This document shows positions 1 through 10,837 of a DNA stretch of 64,000 nucleotides, one piece after another (the first letter of the stretch is position 1; each line of letters begins with the position of its first letter). Below the pieces are notes generated by a model, which did not search any database, had not been told where the DNA came from, and saw only the letters and a list, made by a program, of their open reading frames with translations. The stretch comes from Comamonas sp. lk (GTDB lineage: Bacteria > Pseudomonadota > Gammaproteobacteria > Burkholderiales > Burkholderiaceae_C): positions 62,001 through 126,000 of the forward strand of contig CAMELV010000004.1 of assembly GCA_945925985.1 (NCBI GenBank), written 5' to 3'. The position numbers and the translations under genes are program-made.

Positions 1-93
1 GAATTGGGTTCCAAGGACGCCGGCCAGGATAGCGCCCACCAGCGGAGCCATTGGGACCGCCAGCAAGGTTGAAGCGTTCAGGGTTTGACTCAT
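1..93 (-). CDS. nuoL: NADH-quinone oxidoreductase subunit L, N-terminal fragment at window edge
   Basis: Only the first 31 codons are inside the window, beginning with an ATG at 93 and running off the left edge. The fragment starts MSQTLNASTLLAVPMAPLVG and continues as a hydrophobic, alanine- and glycine-rich first membrane segment, as expected for NuoL, the large antiporter-like proton-pumping subunit at the distal end of the complex I membrane arm. Identity rests mainly on position: it lies 5 bp after the nuoK stop in the same direction, the usual place of nuoL in betaproteobacterial nuo operons. Confidence 0.85.
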   Translation of the reverse strand, partial: MSQTLNASTLLAVPMAPLVGAILAGVLGTQF

Positions 94-98
94 TGTTG

Positions 99-407
99 TT
101 AACCCTTGAGCGTGTTGAGTTCGTCCACATTGATGCTGGACTTGTTGCGGAACAGCAGCACCAAAATAGCCAGGCCGATGGCCGACTCTGCCGCTGCCAC
201 CGTCAAGATGAAGAACACGAAAATCTGACCATGCATGTCACCCAGGTAATGGGAAAAGGCCACAAAGTTGGTGTTCACCGCCAGCAGCATCAACTCAATC
301 GCCATCAGCAGCACGATCAGGTTCTTACGATTTAGAAAGATGCCGATTACCGACAAGGCGAAAAGAATCGCACCCAGCGAAAGGTAGTGTCCGAGGGTCA
401 GGGTCAT
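99..407 (-). CDS. nuoK: NADH-quinone oxidoreductase subunit K
   Basis: A 102-residue membrane protein of complex I, normal length for NuoK. Three hydrophobic segments are visible at roughly residues 5-24, 29-52 and 62-87. The two membrane glutamates typical of NuoK are present as E38 (in [10 protein letters not shown]) and E74 (in AAAESAIGL), matching the E. coli pair that is important for proton translocation. Its start overlaps the nuoJ stop by 4 bp, implying translational coupling inside the leftward nuo operon. Confidence 0.97.
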   Translation of the reverse strand: MTLTLGHYLSLGAILFALSVIGIFLNRKNLIVLLMAIELMLLAVNTNFVAFSHYLGDMHGQIFVFFILTVAAAESAIGLAILVLLFRNKSSINVDELNTLKG

Positions 408-1063
408 GATTTAGTCTCCGACGTGGGGGCCCCGTCATCGCTTTGCGGCAAGGCAGCCTGGGTGGCAGGCATGGTCAGCACGGTGAGTCGATCGCGCGCT
501 TTAACCCGCACCTGGTCCGATGGGCTAACGAATTTACTGTCCTTGCGCTGGCGCAGTGTGAGCGCGATGGCCGCAATCATGGCCACCAGCAAAATCGCGG
601 CGGCAATTTCAAGCGGGTACACGTATTCGGTGTAGAGCACCTTGCCCAACTCGCGGGTATTGGACAATTGCACCACCGCTTGGCCCGGGACCGCTGCCAC
701 CTGGGGCTCCTCGCTGACGCGAAAACCGCCCATCAGCACGGCAGCCATTTCAAGCGCAATCAACACGCCGACCACGGCGGCCAGGGGGAAATGCTTCCAG
801 AAGCCTTGGCGAATGCTCTCGCCATTGATGTCCATCATCATCACCACGAACAAGAACAGCACCATGACCGCGCCGACATACACCAGTACCAGCGTAATGG
901 CCAGAAACTCCGCTTTGAGCAGCATCCAGATCATGGCTGCCTGGAAAAACGACAAAACCAGGAAAAGGGCCGCGTGCACTGGGTTACGGGCGGTGATCAC
1001 ACGGAATGCTGCAAACAGCAGCACCGCCGAGAACGCATAAAAGAAAGCTGTTTTGACATCCAT
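404..1063 (-). CDS. nuoJ: NADH-quinone oxidoreductase subunit J
   Basis: A 219-residue membrane subunit of complex I. The first 170 residues contain five hydrophobic stretches, including the [17 protein letters not shown] helix characteristic of NuoJ. The last 45 residues are hydrophilic ([20 protein letters not shown]), a longer tail than in E. coli but usual for betaproteobacteria. It lies between nuoI (26 bp upstream) and nuoK (4 bp overlap). Confidence 0.97.
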   Translation of the reverse strand: MDVKTAFFYAFSAVLLFAAFRVITARNPVHAALFLVLSFFQAAMIWMLLKAEFLAITLVLVYVGAVMVLFLFVVMMMDINGESIRQGFWKHFPLAAVVGVLIALEMAAVLMGGFRVSEEPQVAAVPGQAVVQLSNTRELGKVLYTEYVYPLEIAAAILLVAMIAAIALTLRQRKDSKFVSPSDQVRVKARDRLTVLTMPATQAALPQSDDGAPTSETKS

Positions 1064-1089
1064 GACTTGGTTTTCTTTCGTGCAGCCGA

Positions 1090-1611
1090 TCAGCGGTACT
1101 TGGCGTCGGCCGCCTTGGCTGCTGCAATCTCGCTTTCGTAGCGGTCACCTACGGCCAGCAGCATCTCCTTGGTGAAGTACAAGTCGCCTCTCTTTTCACC
1201 GTGGTATTCCAGAATATGGGTTTCAACGATCGAGTCCACCGGGCAGCTCTCTTCGCAGAAGCCACAAAAAATACATTTGGTCAGGTCAATGTCGTAGCGA
1301 CTGGTGCGACGGGACCCATCTGCGCGAACCTCAGACTCAATCGTGATCGCCATGGCCGGACAAACTGCCTCGCAGAGCTTGCAGGCGATGCAGCGTTCCT
1401 CACCGTTTTCATAGCGTCGCAAGGCGTGTAGGCCTCTAAAGCGCGGCGACAAGGGCGTTTTCTCTTCGGGGAACTGCACCGTGACCTTGCGCTTGAACAG
1501 GTAGCGCCCGGTCAGGGCCATGCCCTTGAAGAGTTCCAGCAGTAAAAAGCTGGTTAAAAAATCTTTGAGCGAAAAGGCGGAGGCCGGACGCGCTGGAGCA
1601 ATGGTCGACAT
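1090..1611 (-). CDS. nuoI: NADH-quinone oxidoreductase subunit I (two 4Fe-4S clusters)
   Basis: A 173-residue peripheral-arm subunit that passes electrons along the hydrophilic domain to NuoB. Two ferredoxin-like 4Fe-4S motifs are intact: [12 protein letters not shown] (C74, C77, C80, C84) and [12 protein letters not shown] (C113, C116, C119, C123). The N-terminal 40 residues contain the amphipathic segment that packs on the membrane arm. It sits 12 bp downstream of nuoH in the same operon. Confidence 0.98.
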   Translation of the reverse strand: MSTIAPARPASAFSLKDFLTSFLLLELFKGMALTGRYLFKRKVTVQFPEEKTPLSPRFRGLHALRRYENGEERCIACKLCEAVCPAMAITIESEVRADGSRRTSRYDIDLTKCIFCGFCEESCPVDSIVETHILEYHGEKRGDLYFTKEMLLAVGDRYESEIAAAKAADAKYR

Positions 1612-1623
1612 GGGTGAATCCTC

Positions 1624-2706
1624 TTACTGCCAGATGTTGAAAGAGGTCTGCATCCAGGCGCCAACGACCACCAACCAAACCAGTGTGACTGGTATGAAAA
1701 TTTTCCAGCCCAAGCGCATGATCTGGTCGTAGCGGAACCTCGGAAAGGTGGCGCGCACCCAGATGAACAAACTCACCACGGCACAGGTCTTGATGCCAAG
1801 CCAGACCCAGCCCGGAATCCAGTTGAACAGGGCGCTGTCGATCGGCGCGATCCAGCCGCCCAGGAACATGATGGCCGCCAGGATCGACACCAGCCACATG
1901 TTGGCGTACTCAGCGAGGTAGAACATGGCATAAGACATGCCGGAGTACTCCACCATGTGTCCCGCCACGATTTCAGCCTCACCCTCCACGACGTCAAAGG
2001 GGTGGCGATTGGTTTCAGCCAAGCCCGAGATCACGTACACCACAAAAATAGGTAGCAAGGGCAGCCAGTTCCAGGACAGGAAGTTCAGGCCCATCTGGGC
2101 AAAATAGCCTTTCCCCTGGCCGGTGACGATGTCGGTCAGGTTCATGCTAGCGGACACCATCAGCACCACCACCAGGCAAAACCCCATGGCGATTTCATAG
2201 CTCACCATCTGCGCCGAGGCGCGCAAGGCACCAAGGAAAGAGTACTTGGAGTTGGAGGCCCAGCCGGCGATCACGACGCCATACACCTCCATCGAGGTAA
2301 TGGCCATCACAAACAGCAGGCCGGCGTTGATGTTGGCCAAGGCCACGTCTGGCCCGAATGGAATCACAACCCAGGCAGCCAGGGCCGGCATGATCGTCAG
2401 GATGGGGCCGATGAAGAACAAACCTTTGCTGGCTGCAGTGGGCACCAGGATTTCCTTGGACAAAAGTTTAAGGGCGTCGGCGATCGGCTGCAGCAGGCCC
2501 AGCGGCCCGACCCGATTCGGGCCCACGCGCACCTGCATCCAGCCCAGAAACTTGCGCTCCCACAGGGTCAGATAGGCCACAGCGGCCATCAGCGGCAACA
2601 CCACCGCGACGATTTTCATCAGGGTCCAGACCACCGGCCAGCCGGCCTGCGCCCACCAAGGCGCCGAGAGCAAGCCCTCACCAAAATTGAACAAGGCATC
2701 GATCAT
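1624..2706 (-). CDS. nuoH: NADH-quinone oxidoreductase subunit H
   Basis: A 360-residue polytopic membrane protein, the subunit that joins the peripheral and membrane arms and contributes to the quinone chamber. The conserved loop [19 protein letters not shown] near residue 50 and the segment [19 protein letters not shown] near residue 230 are hallmark NuoH signatures. Its ATG overlaps the nuoG stop (ATGA), so translation is probably coupled. Confidence 0.98.
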   Translation of the reverse strand: MIDALFNFGEGLLSAPWWAQAGWPVVWTLMKIVAVVLPLMAAVAYLTLWERKFLGWMQVRVGPNRVGPLGLLQPIADALKLLSKEILVPTAASKGLFFIGPILTIMPALAAWVVIPFGPDVALANINAGLLFVMAITSMEVYGVVIAGWASNSKYSFLGALRASAQMVSYEIAMGFCLVVVLMVSASMNLTDIVTGQGKGYFAQMGLNFLSWNWLPLLPIFVVYVISGLAETNRHPFDVVEGEAEIVAGHMVEYSGMSYAMFYLAEYANMWLVSILAAIMFLGGWIAPIDSALFNWIPGWVWLGIKTCAVVSLFIWVRATFPRFRYDQIMRLGWKIFIPVTLVWLVVVGAWMQTSFNIWQ

Positions 2707-4841
2707 GCTGCGACCTCCTGAGCCGCTGTTTGAATCCGGGCATCGGCGGTCATTTGCAAACTGCTGGCCCGGCGCACAAGGCCGTCCAAGGCATAAATGC
2801 TGGCCACAACGGGCGCGTGCGAGACCGGCGTGACGTCCATCGCAGCCTGGGTGGCATTGCTCATCAGGTCAGCGGGAATATGCGTCACACCGGGCTGACT
2901 CAACGCAGGGGCCAGCGTTAACACTGCTTGCGAAGAGTCAAAATCAAAGTCTGGCAGGCCTAACAAATTGGCCAAGACGCGCAAGACCTTCCAGGCTGGC
3001 CGGGTCTCGCCAAGTGGCTTGACCACCGCATGGAAGCCCTGTACCCGCCCCTCGGCATTGACGAAGGTGCCCGAGGTTTCGGTGAACGGCGCGATGGGCA
3101 ACAACACGTCACTGAAGGCCATGTTGGCCTTGAACGGGCTCAGTGTGACCACCATGCGCGCTTGCGCCAAAGCTGCAGCCGACGCTGCGCCAGCGCCAGA
3201 GTCGAATTCAGGCTCGGTGTTCAACAGCAGCACACCTTTAAGACCGCCAGCAAGCATCTGGCCGGCGTTGAGTCCTTCGACGCCAGGCAGGGCACAGGCA
3301 AACTGGGCCCCCACGGTGTTGGCCGCCTCGGTGAGATAACCCACCGTGGCGCCGCTGTGGTCGGCAATCCAGTTGGCCAGCGCCAGCAGGCTGGACGCCT
3401 TGGCGTGATGGGCGGCCGCATTGCCCAACAGCACTGCCTTGCGCTCGCCACCCAACAGTGACAAAGCTATGGCCCGGGCCGTCTCCGTGATTTGGCCAGA
3501 CCCCAGCGGCGGGTTGACGCCCTTCTCTGCGGCCAAGGCAGCGGCAACATCCGCCAAAGTCTGCGCCCAATGGCTAGCCGGTTGCACCAACGAATGGGTG
3601 ATGGGCATCGCCCAATCTTGGGCGTGTTCGTTCAGCGCACTGACCGTGGCGCCTTTGCGCACGGCTTGCCGGATGCGTTGTGCAAACAAGGGATGGTCTT
3701 TGCGCAAGTTGGAGCCCACCACCAGCACGCGCTGCAAGTCAGACAGGGCAGCGATCGGCAGGCCAAGGTGGCGCACGCCTTCGGCCGGTACAAATTCGGC
3801 ATGACGCAGGCGATGGTCGATGTTGTGACTGCCCAGCCCGCGCATGAACGCGCCGGCCAGCATCAGTTCTTCAATGGTGCTGTGTGGACTCAACAAGGCC
3901 CCCAGGCTGCTCGCGCCATGCTCGGCTTTGATTTGCGTCAAGCCATTGGCCACATACTCCAGGGCAGTCTGCCAGTCTACGGCCTGCCAAACTCCCCCCT
4001 GCTTGACCATGGGGCTGGTCAAGCGCTCATCACTGTTCAGCGCCTCATACGAAAACCGGTCACGGTCCGCAATCCAGCACTCGTTGACGGCCTCGTTCTC
4101 CAGGGGCACGACACGCATTACCCGGTTATTTTTGACCTGCACCACCAGATTGGCTCCCGTGGAATCATGCGGGCTAACCGATTTGCGGCGTGACAACTCC
4201 CAGGTGCGGGCGCTGTAACGGAAGGGCTTGCTGGTCAAGGCGCCAACCGGGCAAATATCAATCATGTTGCCCGACAGCTCTGAATCGACTGACTGGCCGA
4301 CAAAGGTTTCAATCTCGGCATGCTCGCCTCGGTGCGACATGCCCAACTCCATCACGCCGGCGACTTCCTGGCCAAAGCGTACGCAGCGCGTGCAGTGGAT
4401 GCAGCGGCTCATTTCTTGCATGGAAATCAACGGCCCGACATCCTTGATCGCCACGACCCGCTTGTCTTCTTCATAGCGGGATGACGAACCGCCATAGCCG
4501 ACCGCCAGATCTTGCAACTGGCACTCACCACCTTGGTCGCAGATCGGACAATCCAACGGGTGGTTGATCAGCAGAAACTCCATCACCGACTTTTGCGCCT
4601 TGATCGCTTTGTCGCTCTTGGTCCGGACGATCATGCCCTTGGTGACTGGCGTGGCGCAAGCCGGCATGGGCTTGGGCATTTTCTCCACATCGACCAGGCA
4701 CATGCGGCAGTTGGCGGCGATGCTGAGTTTCTTGTGGTAGCAAAAATGGGGAATGTAGGTGCCAGCCTTCTCGGCCGCATGCATGATCATGCTGCCTTCA
4801 ACAATCTCCACCTTCTTGCCGTCGAGTTCAATTTCAATCAT
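2703..4841 (-). CDS. nuoG: NADH-quinone oxidoreductase subunit G
   Basis: A 712-residue iron-sulfur subunit. The N-terminus carries the 2Fe-2S ligands C34, C45, C48 and C62. The His-containing 4Fe-4S motif follows (H94, C98, C101, C107), then the cluster CIHCTRC at 147-153 with a further Cys in DICPVGAL near residue 197. The remaining 500 residues are the molybdopterin-oxidoreductase-like domain without an expected cofactor. Length and organisation fit the shorter betaproteobacterial NuoG rather than the 900-residue enterobacterial form. Confidence 0.98.
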   Translation of the reverse strand: MIEIELDGKKVEIVEGSMIMHAAEKAGTYIPHFCYHKKLSIAANCRMCLVDVEKMPKPMPACATPVTKGMIVRTKSDKAIKAQKSVMEFLLINHPLDCPICDQGGECQLQDLAVGYGGSSSRYEEDKRVVAIKDVGPLISMQEMSRCIHCTRCVRFGQEVAGVMELGMSHRGEHAEIETFVGQSVDSELSGNMIDICPVGALTSKPFRYSARTWELSRRKSVSPHDSTGANLVVQVKNNRVMRVVPLENEAVNECWIADRDRFSYEALNSDERLTSPMVKQGGVWQAVDWQTALEYVANGLTQIKAEHGASSLGALLSPHSTIEELMLAGAFMRGLGSHNIDHRLRHAEFVPAEGVRHLGLPIAALSDLQRVLVVGSNLRKDHPLFAQRIRQAVRKGATVSALNEHAQDWAMPITHSLVQPASHWAQTLADVAAALAAEKGVNPPLGSGQITETARAIALSLLGGERKAVLLGNAAAHHAKASSLLALANWIADHSGATVGYLTEAANTVGAQFACALPGVEGLNAGQMLAGGLKGVLLLNTEPEFDSGAGAASAAALAQARMVVTLSPFKANMAFSDVLLPIAPFTETSGTFVNAEGRVQGFHAVVKPLGETRPAWKVLRVLANLLGLPDFDFDSSQAVLTLAPALSQPGVTHIPADLMSNATQAAMDVTPVSHAPVVASIYALDGLVRRASSLQMTADARIQTAAQEVAA

Positions 4842-4853
4842 TGCAGCACTCGC

Positions 4854-6209
4854 TCAGACGTAGGCTGGGACCATACAGGTCTTGTGCTCTACGTGGTGTT
4901 CAAATTCGTGACGGTAGTGCTTGATCATGGCACGCACAGGCATGGCGGCTGCATCACCCAGGGCGCAGATGGTGCGCCCCTGAATGTTGTCAGCGACCGA
5001 GTTCAGCAAATCCATGTCAGAGGGTCGACCATGTCCGGTTTCGATCCGGTCAACCATGCGCGACAGCCAACCCGTACCTTCGCGGCAGGGGGTGCACTGG
5101 CCACACGACTCGTGCATGTAGAAATAGCTCAGACGTTGCAGGCTCTTGACCATGCAGCGGGAGTCGTCCAGCACAATGACCGCGCCTGAGCCCAGCATCG
5201 AGCCAGCTTTGGCGATGGCATCGTAGTCCATGGTGAGGTCCATCATGATGGACCCTGGCAGGATTGGCGACGAGGAGCCGCCCGGGATCACTGCCTTTAA
5301 CTGACGGCCACTGCGCACACCACCGGCGAGTTCCAGCAGTTTGGCAAACGGCGTGCCCATCGGCACCTCGTAGTTGCCAGGCAGTTCCACGTCGCCACTG
5401 ACCGAATATATTTTGGTGCCACCGTTGTTGGGCTTGCCACAGGCCAGGTAGGCTGCGCCGCCATTGCGGATGATCCACGGCACTGCGGCAAAGGTTTCCG
5501 TGTTGTTGATGGTGGTCGGTTTACCGTACAGCCCAAAACTGGCTGGGAATGGCGGCTTGAATCGCGGTTGCCCTTTTTTGCCTTCAAGGGATTCAAGCAG
5601 GGCAGTCTCCTCGCCACAGATGTAGGCGCCAAAGCCGTGTGTCGCGTGAAGCTGAAAACTAAAACCACTGCCCAAGATCTTGTCGCCCAACAATCCGGCA
5701 GCACGCGCCTCATCCAGCGCCTCTTCAAAACGCTCGTAGCTTTTGAAGATCTCGCCATGGATGTAGTTGTACCCCACCGTGATGCCCATGGCATAGGCGG
5801 CAATGATCATGCCTTCGATCACGATATGTGGGTTGAACTGCAGGATGTCGCGGTCTTTGCAAGTACCAGGCTCACCTTCATCAGAGTTGCAGACCAGGTA
5901 CTTTTGACCCGGAAACTGTCGCGGCATGAAGCTCCACTTGAGTCCGCTCGGGAACCCTGCGCCGCCACGGCCACGCAGGGCCGATTCCTTGACCGTCGCG
6001 ATCACCTGGTCTTGGGTTAGGCCTTCGCCACCATCACGCGCGAGGATCTTGCGCAGCGCCGCATAGCCGCCGCGCGCCTCATAGTCGGCGAGCCGCCAGT
6101 TGCTGCCATTCAAACCCGCGTAGATCTGCGGGTTGATATGCCGGTCATGAAAGCAAGTTTGCACGCCACTGGCTTGGAACTGGCTCAATATTTGGTCAGC
6201 GTTCATCAT
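4854..6209 (-). CDS. nuoF: NADH-quinone oxidoreductase subunit F (NADH/FMN binding)
   Basis: The 451-residue NADH dehydrogenase subunit with the FMN site. Visible signatures are the glycine-rich [10 protein letters not shown] at 80-89, [14 protein letters not shown] at 107-120, and the C-terminal 4Fe-4S site (C369, C372, C375, and C415 in TICALGD). The reading frame is open further upstream, but the ATG at 6209 is chosen because it overlaps the nuoE stop as ATGA and gives the family N-terminus. A second ATG follows immediately at 6206. Confidence 0.97.
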   Translation of the reverse strand: MMNADQILSQFQASGVQTCFHDRHINPQIYAGLNGSNWRLADYEARGGYAALRKILARDGGEGLTQDQVIATVKESALRGRGGAGFPSGLKWSFMPRQFPGQKYLVCNSDEGEPGTCKDRDILQFNPHIVIEGMIIAAYAMGITVGYNYIHGEIFKSYERFEEALDEARAAGLLGDKILGSGFSFQLHATHGFGAYICGEETALLESLEGKKGQPRFKPPFPASFGLYGKPTTINNTETFAAVPWIIRNGGAAYLACGKPNNGGTKIYSVSGDVELPGNYEVPMGTPFAKLLELAGGVRSGRQLKAVIPGGSSSPILPGSIMMDLTMDYDAIAKAGSMLGSGAVIVLDDSRCMVKSLQRLSYFYMHESCGQCTPCREGTGWLSRMVDRIETGHGRPSDMDLLNSVADNIQGRTICALGDAAAMPVRAMIKHYRHEFEHHVEHKTCMVPAYV

Positions 6210-6706
6210 GGTTTCTCCGCTGCCCGCAGGCCGTCCACCAATTGGTCCAACTTTTCGTCGGTCATGAAACTGCACATCGTGCGGTCATTCACCAGCAGCA
6301 CAGGCGAGTCAGCACAAGCGCCCAGACATTCCGACTGCTGCAAGCTGAACAGGCCATCCGGTGTTGTTTCACCCATCTGCACACCAAGCTTGTGCTCGAG
6401 GTGCTGCAATGCGCGGCCCCCATCACGCAACTGGCAGGGCAAATTAGTGCAGACATTGAGCTTGTACTTACCCACCGGGCGCTGGTTGTACATGTTGTAA
6501 AAGGTGGTGACCTCACGCACCGCAATAGGCGCCATGCCAAGGTAGTCAGCGACCAGCTTTTCGCTCTCTGCGCTGACAAAGCCGGCTTCCTGCTGCACGA
6601 TGGCCAAGCAGGCCATCACCGCCGACTGCTTCTGCTCAGGCGGGTACTTAGCGACTTCACGCGCAAACCGCGCCAGCCCTGCCTCTGAAACAACTGCTGT
6701 GCTCAT
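6206..6706 (-). CDS. nuoE: NADH-quinone oxidoreductase subunit E (2Fe-2S)
   Basis: A 166-residue thioredoxin-fold ferredoxin subunit. The four 2Fe-2S ligands are C86 and C91 (CTNLPC) and C127 and C131 (SECLGAC). It pairs with NuoF in the NADH-oxidising tip of complex I. Both ends overlap neighbours by 4 bp (nuoD stop upstream, nuoF start downstream), typical of a tightly coupled operon. Confidence 0.97.
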   Translation of the reverse strand: MSTAVVSEAGLARFAREVAKYPPEQKQSAVMACLAIVQQEAGFVSAESEKLVADYLGMAPIAVREVTTFYNMYNQRPVGKYKLNVCTNLPCQLRDGGRALQHLEHKLGVQMGETTPDGLFSLQQSECLGACADSPVLLVNDRTMCSFMTDEKLDQLVDGLRAAEKP

Positions 6707-7956
6707 CGGTCGATTTCTCCAAACACGATATCCATGGTGCCGATCACGGCAACGGCATCGGCAATCATGTGCCCACCGGCCATTTCATTAAGTGCGGCCA
6801 GGTGCACATAGCCGGGTGGCCTGATCTTCAGGCGGTAGGGCTTGTTTGCACCGTCGCTGATCAGGTAAATACCAAACTCGCCCTTGGGGTGCTCGACCGC
6901 GGCATAGGCTTCGCCTTCGGGCACATGAAAGCCTTCGGTAAAGAGCTTGAAATGGTGGATCAGTTCTTCCATGTTGGACTTCATGGATTCGCGGTCAGGT
7001 GCAGCCACTTTGTGGTTATCGGTGATCACCGGTCCAGGGTTGTGGCGCAGCCATTCGACACACTGCTTGATGATGCGATTGGATTGTTTCATTTCCTCCA
7101 TGCGCACCAGATAGCGGTCATAGCAGTCGCCGGTGGCACCTACGGGAATGTCAAACTCCACACGGTCATAGACATCATAGGGCTGCTTTTTGCGCAGGTC
7201 CCAGGCGATGCCCGAGCCGCGCAACATAGGCCCTGTGAAGCCCAAATTGAGCGCCCGCTCCGGTGTGACAACACCGATACCGACCGTCCGCTGTTTCCAG
7301 ATCCGGTTCTCAGTCAGCAGTGTGTGGTACTCGCCGAGATGGGTGGGGAAGCGCTGGGTGAAGTCGTCAATAAAGTCGAGCAAGGAGCCTTGCCGGTTAC
7401 TGTTCAGCTGGGCAATGCCGCGCGCGTTCCGGACCTTGTTGGCCTTGTACTGCGGCATGCTGTCGGGCAAGTCACGGTAGACACCACCCGGGCGGAAATA
7501 GGCGGCATGCATGCGCGCGCCACTGACGGCCTCGTACATGTCAAACAGGTCTTCACGTTCACGAAAGGCGTAGATCAGAATGGTTGAGCTCCCGCAGTCG
7601 TTGCCATGGGAGCCCAGCCACATCAGGTGATTGAGCAAGCGCGTGATCTCGGCAAACATGACGCGGATGTACTGTGCACGCAAGGGCACGTCAATACCCA
7701 TCAGCTTTTCAATGGCCAGGCAATAGGCGTGCTCGTTGCACATCATCGAGACGTAATCGAGTCGGTCCATATAGGGTAGCGACTGGATAAAGGTCTTGCT
7801 TTCGGCGAGTTTTTCGGTGGCGCGATGCAGCAGGCCAATGTGAGGATCGGCGCGCTGAATGACCTCGCCATCGAGCTCAAGCACCAGGCGCAGCACGCCG
7901 TGCGCTGCCGGATGCTGAGGCCCGAAATTCAGGGTGTAATTTTTAATGTCAGCCAT
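6703..7956 (-). CDS. nuoD: NADH-quinone oxidoreductase subunit D
   Basis: A 417-residue peripheral subunit forming the quinone site with NuoB and NuoH. It starts with the family signature [20 protein letters not shown] and contains VCNEHAYC-like and [11 protein letters not shown] motifs of the hydrogenase-large-subunit-derived fold, but without metal-binding cysteines. nuoC and nuoD are separate genes here, unlike the fused nuoCD of E. coli, consistent with a betaproteobacterium. Confidence 0.98.
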   Translation of the reverse strand: MADIKNYTLNFGPQHPAAHGVLRLVLELDGEVIQRADPHIGLLHRATEKLAESKTFIQSLPYMDRLDYVSMMCNEHAYCLAIEKLMGIDVPLRAQYIRVMFAEITRLLNHLMWLGSHGNDCGSSTILIYAFREREDLFDMYEAVSGARMHAAYFRPGGVYRDLPDSMPQYKANKVRNARGIAQLNSNRQGSLLDFIDDFTQRFPTHLGEYHTLLTENRIWKQRTVGIGVVTPERALNLGFTGPMLRGSGIAWDLRKKQPYDVYDRVEFDIPVGATGDCYDRYLVRMEEMKQSNRIIKQCVEWLRHNPGPVITDNHKVAAPDRESMKSNMEELIHHFKLFTEGFHVPEGEAYAAVEHPKGEFGIYLISDGANKPYRLKIRPPGYVHLAALNEMAGGHMIADAVAVIGTMDIVFGEIDR

Positions 7957-7968
7957 GACGCATACCGC

Positions 7969-8577
7969 TTAGTGCAGGCCTCCGTAGTTGTCTTCCCGGA
8001 TGATGCGCGGTGTAATTTCACGTGGCTCAATGGTGACGGGCTGGTAGACCACACGCCGATTCTCTGCGTCATAGCGCATTTCGACATGGCCACTGAGGGG
8101 GAAATCCTTGCGGAACGGGTGCCCGATAAATCCATAGTCGGTCAAAATTCGCCGCAGGTCATCATGTCCCTCGAACACAATGCCAAACAGGTCAAACGCC
8201 TCGCGCTCGAACCAGTTGGCCGAGCTCCAGATCGCAGTGACCGACGGCAGCATGGGGAGGTCATCATCAGGGGCTGCTACGCGAACGCGCAGGCGCTGGT
8301 TCAAGCTGACCGACAGCAAATGCAGCACCACACCAAAGCGCGGGCCGTCCCGACCAACGCCCTTGTAATCCGAATAGTCAACGCCACAGAGGTCAATCAG
8401 TTGCTCGAACTGGCAACCCGGCGCATCACGCAGTGTCAGAGCCACCTGATGCAACGTAGCCGCCTCGATGTTCACGCTCAGCTCACCGCGATCGACGCCG
8501 ATATGAAGCACCTTGTCACCCAACGCGGCCGCCACAACAGCTTGTAGCGCCTCAGGATTCACAGCATAAACAGTCAT
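7969..8577 (-). CDS. nuoC: NADH-quinone oxidoreductase subunit C
   Basis: A 202-residue complex I subunit. The core contains the family signature [20 protein letters not shown] followed by [20 protein letters not shown], the conserved 30-kDa subunit block near residues 125-160. It is unfused to nuoD, which begins 12 bp later. The N-terminal 35 residues are less conserved. Confidence 0.98.
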   Translation of the reverse strand: MTVYAVNPEALQAVVAAALGDKVLHIGVDRGELSVNIEAATLHQVALTLRDAPGCQFEQLIDLCGVDYSDYKGVGRDGPRFGVVLHLLSVSLNQRLRVRVAAPDDDLPMLPSVTAIWSSANWFEREAFDLFGIVFEGHDDLRRILTDYGFIGHPFRKDFPLSGHVEMRYDAENRRVVYQPVTIEPREITPRIIREDNYGGLH

Positions 8578-8586
8578 CGCAATCCC

Positions 8587-9066
8587 TCAGACTCGGGCAA
8601 TGGTTTGGGTGCGGCGGATTTTTTGCTGCAGTTGCATGATGCCGTAAAGCAAAGCCTCAGCGGTTGGCGGGCAACCCGGCACATAGACGTCAACCGGCAC
8701 GATTCGGTCGCAACCCCGCACCACCGAGTAGCTGTAGTGGTAGTAACCGCCACCGTTGGCACATGAACCCATGCTGATGACCCAGCGCGGCTCCGACATC
8801 TGGTCATACACCTTACGCAGGGCTGGGGCCATTTTGTTGCACAGCGTACCGGCAACAATCATGAGGTCAGACTGCCGTGGGCTCGCCCTGAACACTTCAG
8901 CACCAAAGCGGCTGATGTCGTAACGCGCTGCTGCTGCGTGCATCATCTCGACCGCACAACACGCTAAACCAAAGGTCATGGGCCAGACTGACCCCGTCTT
9001 GGCCCAGTTCATCACCGAGTCATAGCTGGTGGTGACAAAGCCTTCCTTCAGTACGCCTTCGATCAT
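8587..9066 (-). CDS. nuoB: NADH-quinone oxidoreductase subunit B (cluster N2)
   Basis: The 159-residue subunit holding cluster N2, the last iron-sulfur cluster before quinone. The ligands are visible as the adjacent pair C36-C37 ([10 protein letters not shown]), C102 (GSCANGGG) and C132 ([12 protein letters not shown]). The gene is 14 bp after nuoA and 9 bp before nuoC. Confidence 0.98.
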   Translation of the reverse strand: MIEGVLKEGFVTTSYDSVMNWAKTGSVWPMTFGLACCAVEMMHAAAARYDISRFGAEVFRASPRQSDLMIVAGTLCNKMAPALRKVYDQMSEPRWVISMGSCANGGGYYHYSYSVVRGCDRIVPVDVYVPGCPPTAEALLYGIMQLQQKIRRTQTIARV

Positions 9067-9080
9067 TGCATCTTCCCCGC

Positions 9081-9440
9081 TTATTCCCAGTCAAGGGCGC
9101 CTTTTTTCCACTCGTAGACAAAGCCTACGACCAGAATGCTCAGAAAAACCATGACCGCCCAGAAGCCAAGGCCACCAATGTCCTTGAGCGACACCGCCCA
9201 AGGAAACAAGAAGGCGATCTCAAGGTCGAACAAGATGAACAAGATGGCCACCAAGTAGTAGCGGACATCGAATTTCATGCGCGCGTCTTCGAAGGCTTCA
9301 AAGCCGCATTCGTAAGGGGAGTTTTTGGCTGGATCAGGCCGATTCGGGCCCAGCACGTAGCCCAGAACCTGGGGGACGATGCCAACACCGATACCAACCA
9401 GAATGAACAAGAGGACTGGCAGGTACTGTTCAAGATTCAT
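9081..9440 (-). CDS. nuoA: NADH-quinone oxidoreductase subunit A
   Basis: A 119-residue membrane subunit with three hydrophobic segments. Between the first and second lies the conserved loop [19 protein letters not shown], which borders the quinone cavity. It is the first nuo gene; the transcript probably enters from upstream, since only a tRNA-Leu gene and secG precede it in the same direction. Confidence 0.97.
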   Translation of the reverse strand: MNLEQYLPVLLFILVGIGVGIVPQVLGYVLGPNRPDPAKNSPYECGFEAFEDARMKFDVRYYLVAILFILFDLEIAFLFPWAVSLKDIGGLGFWAVMVFLSILVVGFVYEWKKGALDWE

Positions 9441-9498
9441 CTGGTGATGTTGATCAAGTTGTTGGACTGTTGCGGGTGAGCGCTTCAGACCTCTTTTC

Positions 9499-9583
9499 TG
9501 GTGCCGTCGGCGAGACTCGAACTCGCACAGCTTTCGCCACTACCCCCTCAAGATAGCGTGTCTACCAATTTCACCACGACGGC
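9499..9583 (-). tRNA. tRNA-Leu, anticodon GAG
   Basis: An 85-nt gene that folds as a class II tRNA. The acceptor stem GCCGTCG pairs with CGACGGC, followed by A73 and an encoded CCA. The anticodon stem CTATC/GGTAG encloses the loop TTGAGGG, giving anticodon GAG for CUC and CUU codons. A long variable arm and the TTCGAGTC T-loop are present. Its location between secG and nuoA is common in betaproteobacteria. Confidence 0.96.
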
Positions 9584-9701
9584 GGCTTTAAAGAGTCCGG
9601 ATGGCATGAGGCGCCGCGAGGCGAATTGCTCTCCGAAAGCAAGTAGAGTTTACCCTGAAAACGGCTTGTTTCATTCACGCCAAAAGGGTATTTCAAAGGC
9701 A

Positions 9702-10055
9702 TTACTTTGATGGAATCTGCGCTGCGCCAGAGGCCGGCACTACCGGTGCGGACGCCACGGCAGCCGGTGCAGAAACGCTGACCCCCTGTAGCACGCTGCC
9801 CGTAGATGCGTCTGGCCGGGCCATGCCGAAATAGGCGAGCAACAAGGTGCAGACAAAGAAGATGGTCGCTAAAACAGCCGTACTGCGCGACAGAAAATTA
9901 GCGCTTCCGGTCGCGCCAAAAAGGCTGCCCGAACCACCGCTGCCAAAAGCAGCGCCCATGTCTGCGCCCTTGCCATGTTGCATCAGGATCAGGCCCATCA
10001 TGGCCACTGCCGACAGCATTTGAACAGCGAGAAGAATGGTCAACAAGATACTCAT
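9702..10055 (-). CDS. secG: Preprotein translocase subunit SecG
   Basis: A 117-residue accessory subunit of the SecYEG channel. Two hydrophobic helices (about residues 3-24 and 57-77) flank the conserved loop LMQHGKGADMGAAFGSGGSG and GATGSANFLSRSTA. The Ala/Pro/Val-rich C-terminal tail after residue 90 is low complexity and longer than in E. coli, as is usual in Burkholderiales. It lies 35 bp downstream of tpiA. Confidence 0.97.
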   Translation of the reverse strand: MSILLTILLAVQMLSAVAMMGLILMQHGKGADMGAAFGSGGSGSLFGATGSANFLSRSTAVLATIFFVCTLLLAYFGMARPDASTGSVLQGVSVSAPAAVASAPVVPASGAAQIPSK

Positions 10056-10090
10056 GAATTACTCCGGAAAAATAGCTTAACAGGGTAGCT

Positions 10091-10837
10091 TTAGCGCGCT
10101 GCAGCGATGATTGACAAAAAGTCTGGCGCTTTGAGCGAGGCACCGCCGACAAGGCCGCCGTCGACATCGGGCTGGGCCAGCAACTCAGCCGCATTGGCGG
10201 CAGTCATGCTGCCGCCATACAAAATGGCGACGCGGTCTGCCTGTGAGGACGCCGCCCTTAGCTGGGTGCGTAACAAGGCATGCACTTCCTGCGCCTGAGC
10301 GGCAGTGGCGGTCTTACCCGAGCCGATAGCCCAAACAGGCTCGTACGCCACTACGATTTCACTGATGCAGTGCCCGTTAACATGGATCACCGCAGCCAAT
10401 TGCCGCTTGACAACCGCTTCCATGGCACCCGCTTCGCGCTCAGCCAAGGTCTCGCCCACGCACACGATGGGCGTGATGCCACAAGCCAGCGCCCGCTGTG
10501 CCTTCAAAGCCACCATGGCATCGGTTTCGCCATGGTACTGGCGCCGTTCCGAATGACCCACTAGACAATAGCGCACCCCATAGTCGTGAAGCATGGCAGC
10601 CGAGACTTCCCCTGTGTAGGCCCCAACCTCATAGGCTGACAGGTCCTGCGCCCCGAGGTCGAGGCCACTACCTGCCAGCAGGCCTTGACCTTGGGCCAGA
10701 TAGACGGCGGGGACGCACAGCGCCAGTTGGCAGGCAACAGTCGCCGGCAGCCCCGATCGCAGCGCGAGGATCAAGGCCTGATTGGCAGCCAAACTGCCAT
10801 TCATCTTCCAGTTGCCAACAATCAGCGTTTTCTTCAT
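10091..10837 (-). CDS. tpiA: Triosephosphate isomerase
   Basis: A 248-residue TIM-barrel enzyme interconverting dihydroxyacetone phosphate and glyceraldehyde 3-phosphate. All catalytic residues are present: N9 and K11 in VGNWKMNG, H95 in VGHSERR, and E166 in AYEPVWAIG. The phosphate-binding YGGS motif is near the C-terminus. Its start overlaps the stop of the upstream oxidoreductase by 4 bp, so the two genes are probably co-transcribed. Confidence 0.98.
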   Translation of the reverse strand: MKKTLIVGNWKMNGSLAANQALILALRSGLPATVACQLALCVPAVYLAQGQGLLAGSGLDLGAQDLSAYEVGAYTGEVSAAMLHDYGVRYCLVGHSERRQYHGETDAMVALKAQRALACGITPIVCVGETLAEREAGAMEAVVKRQLAAVIHVNGHCISEIVVAYEPVWAIGSGKTATAAQAQEVHALLRTQLRAASSQADRVAILYGGSMTAANAAELLAQPDVDGGLVGGASLKAPDFLSIIAAAR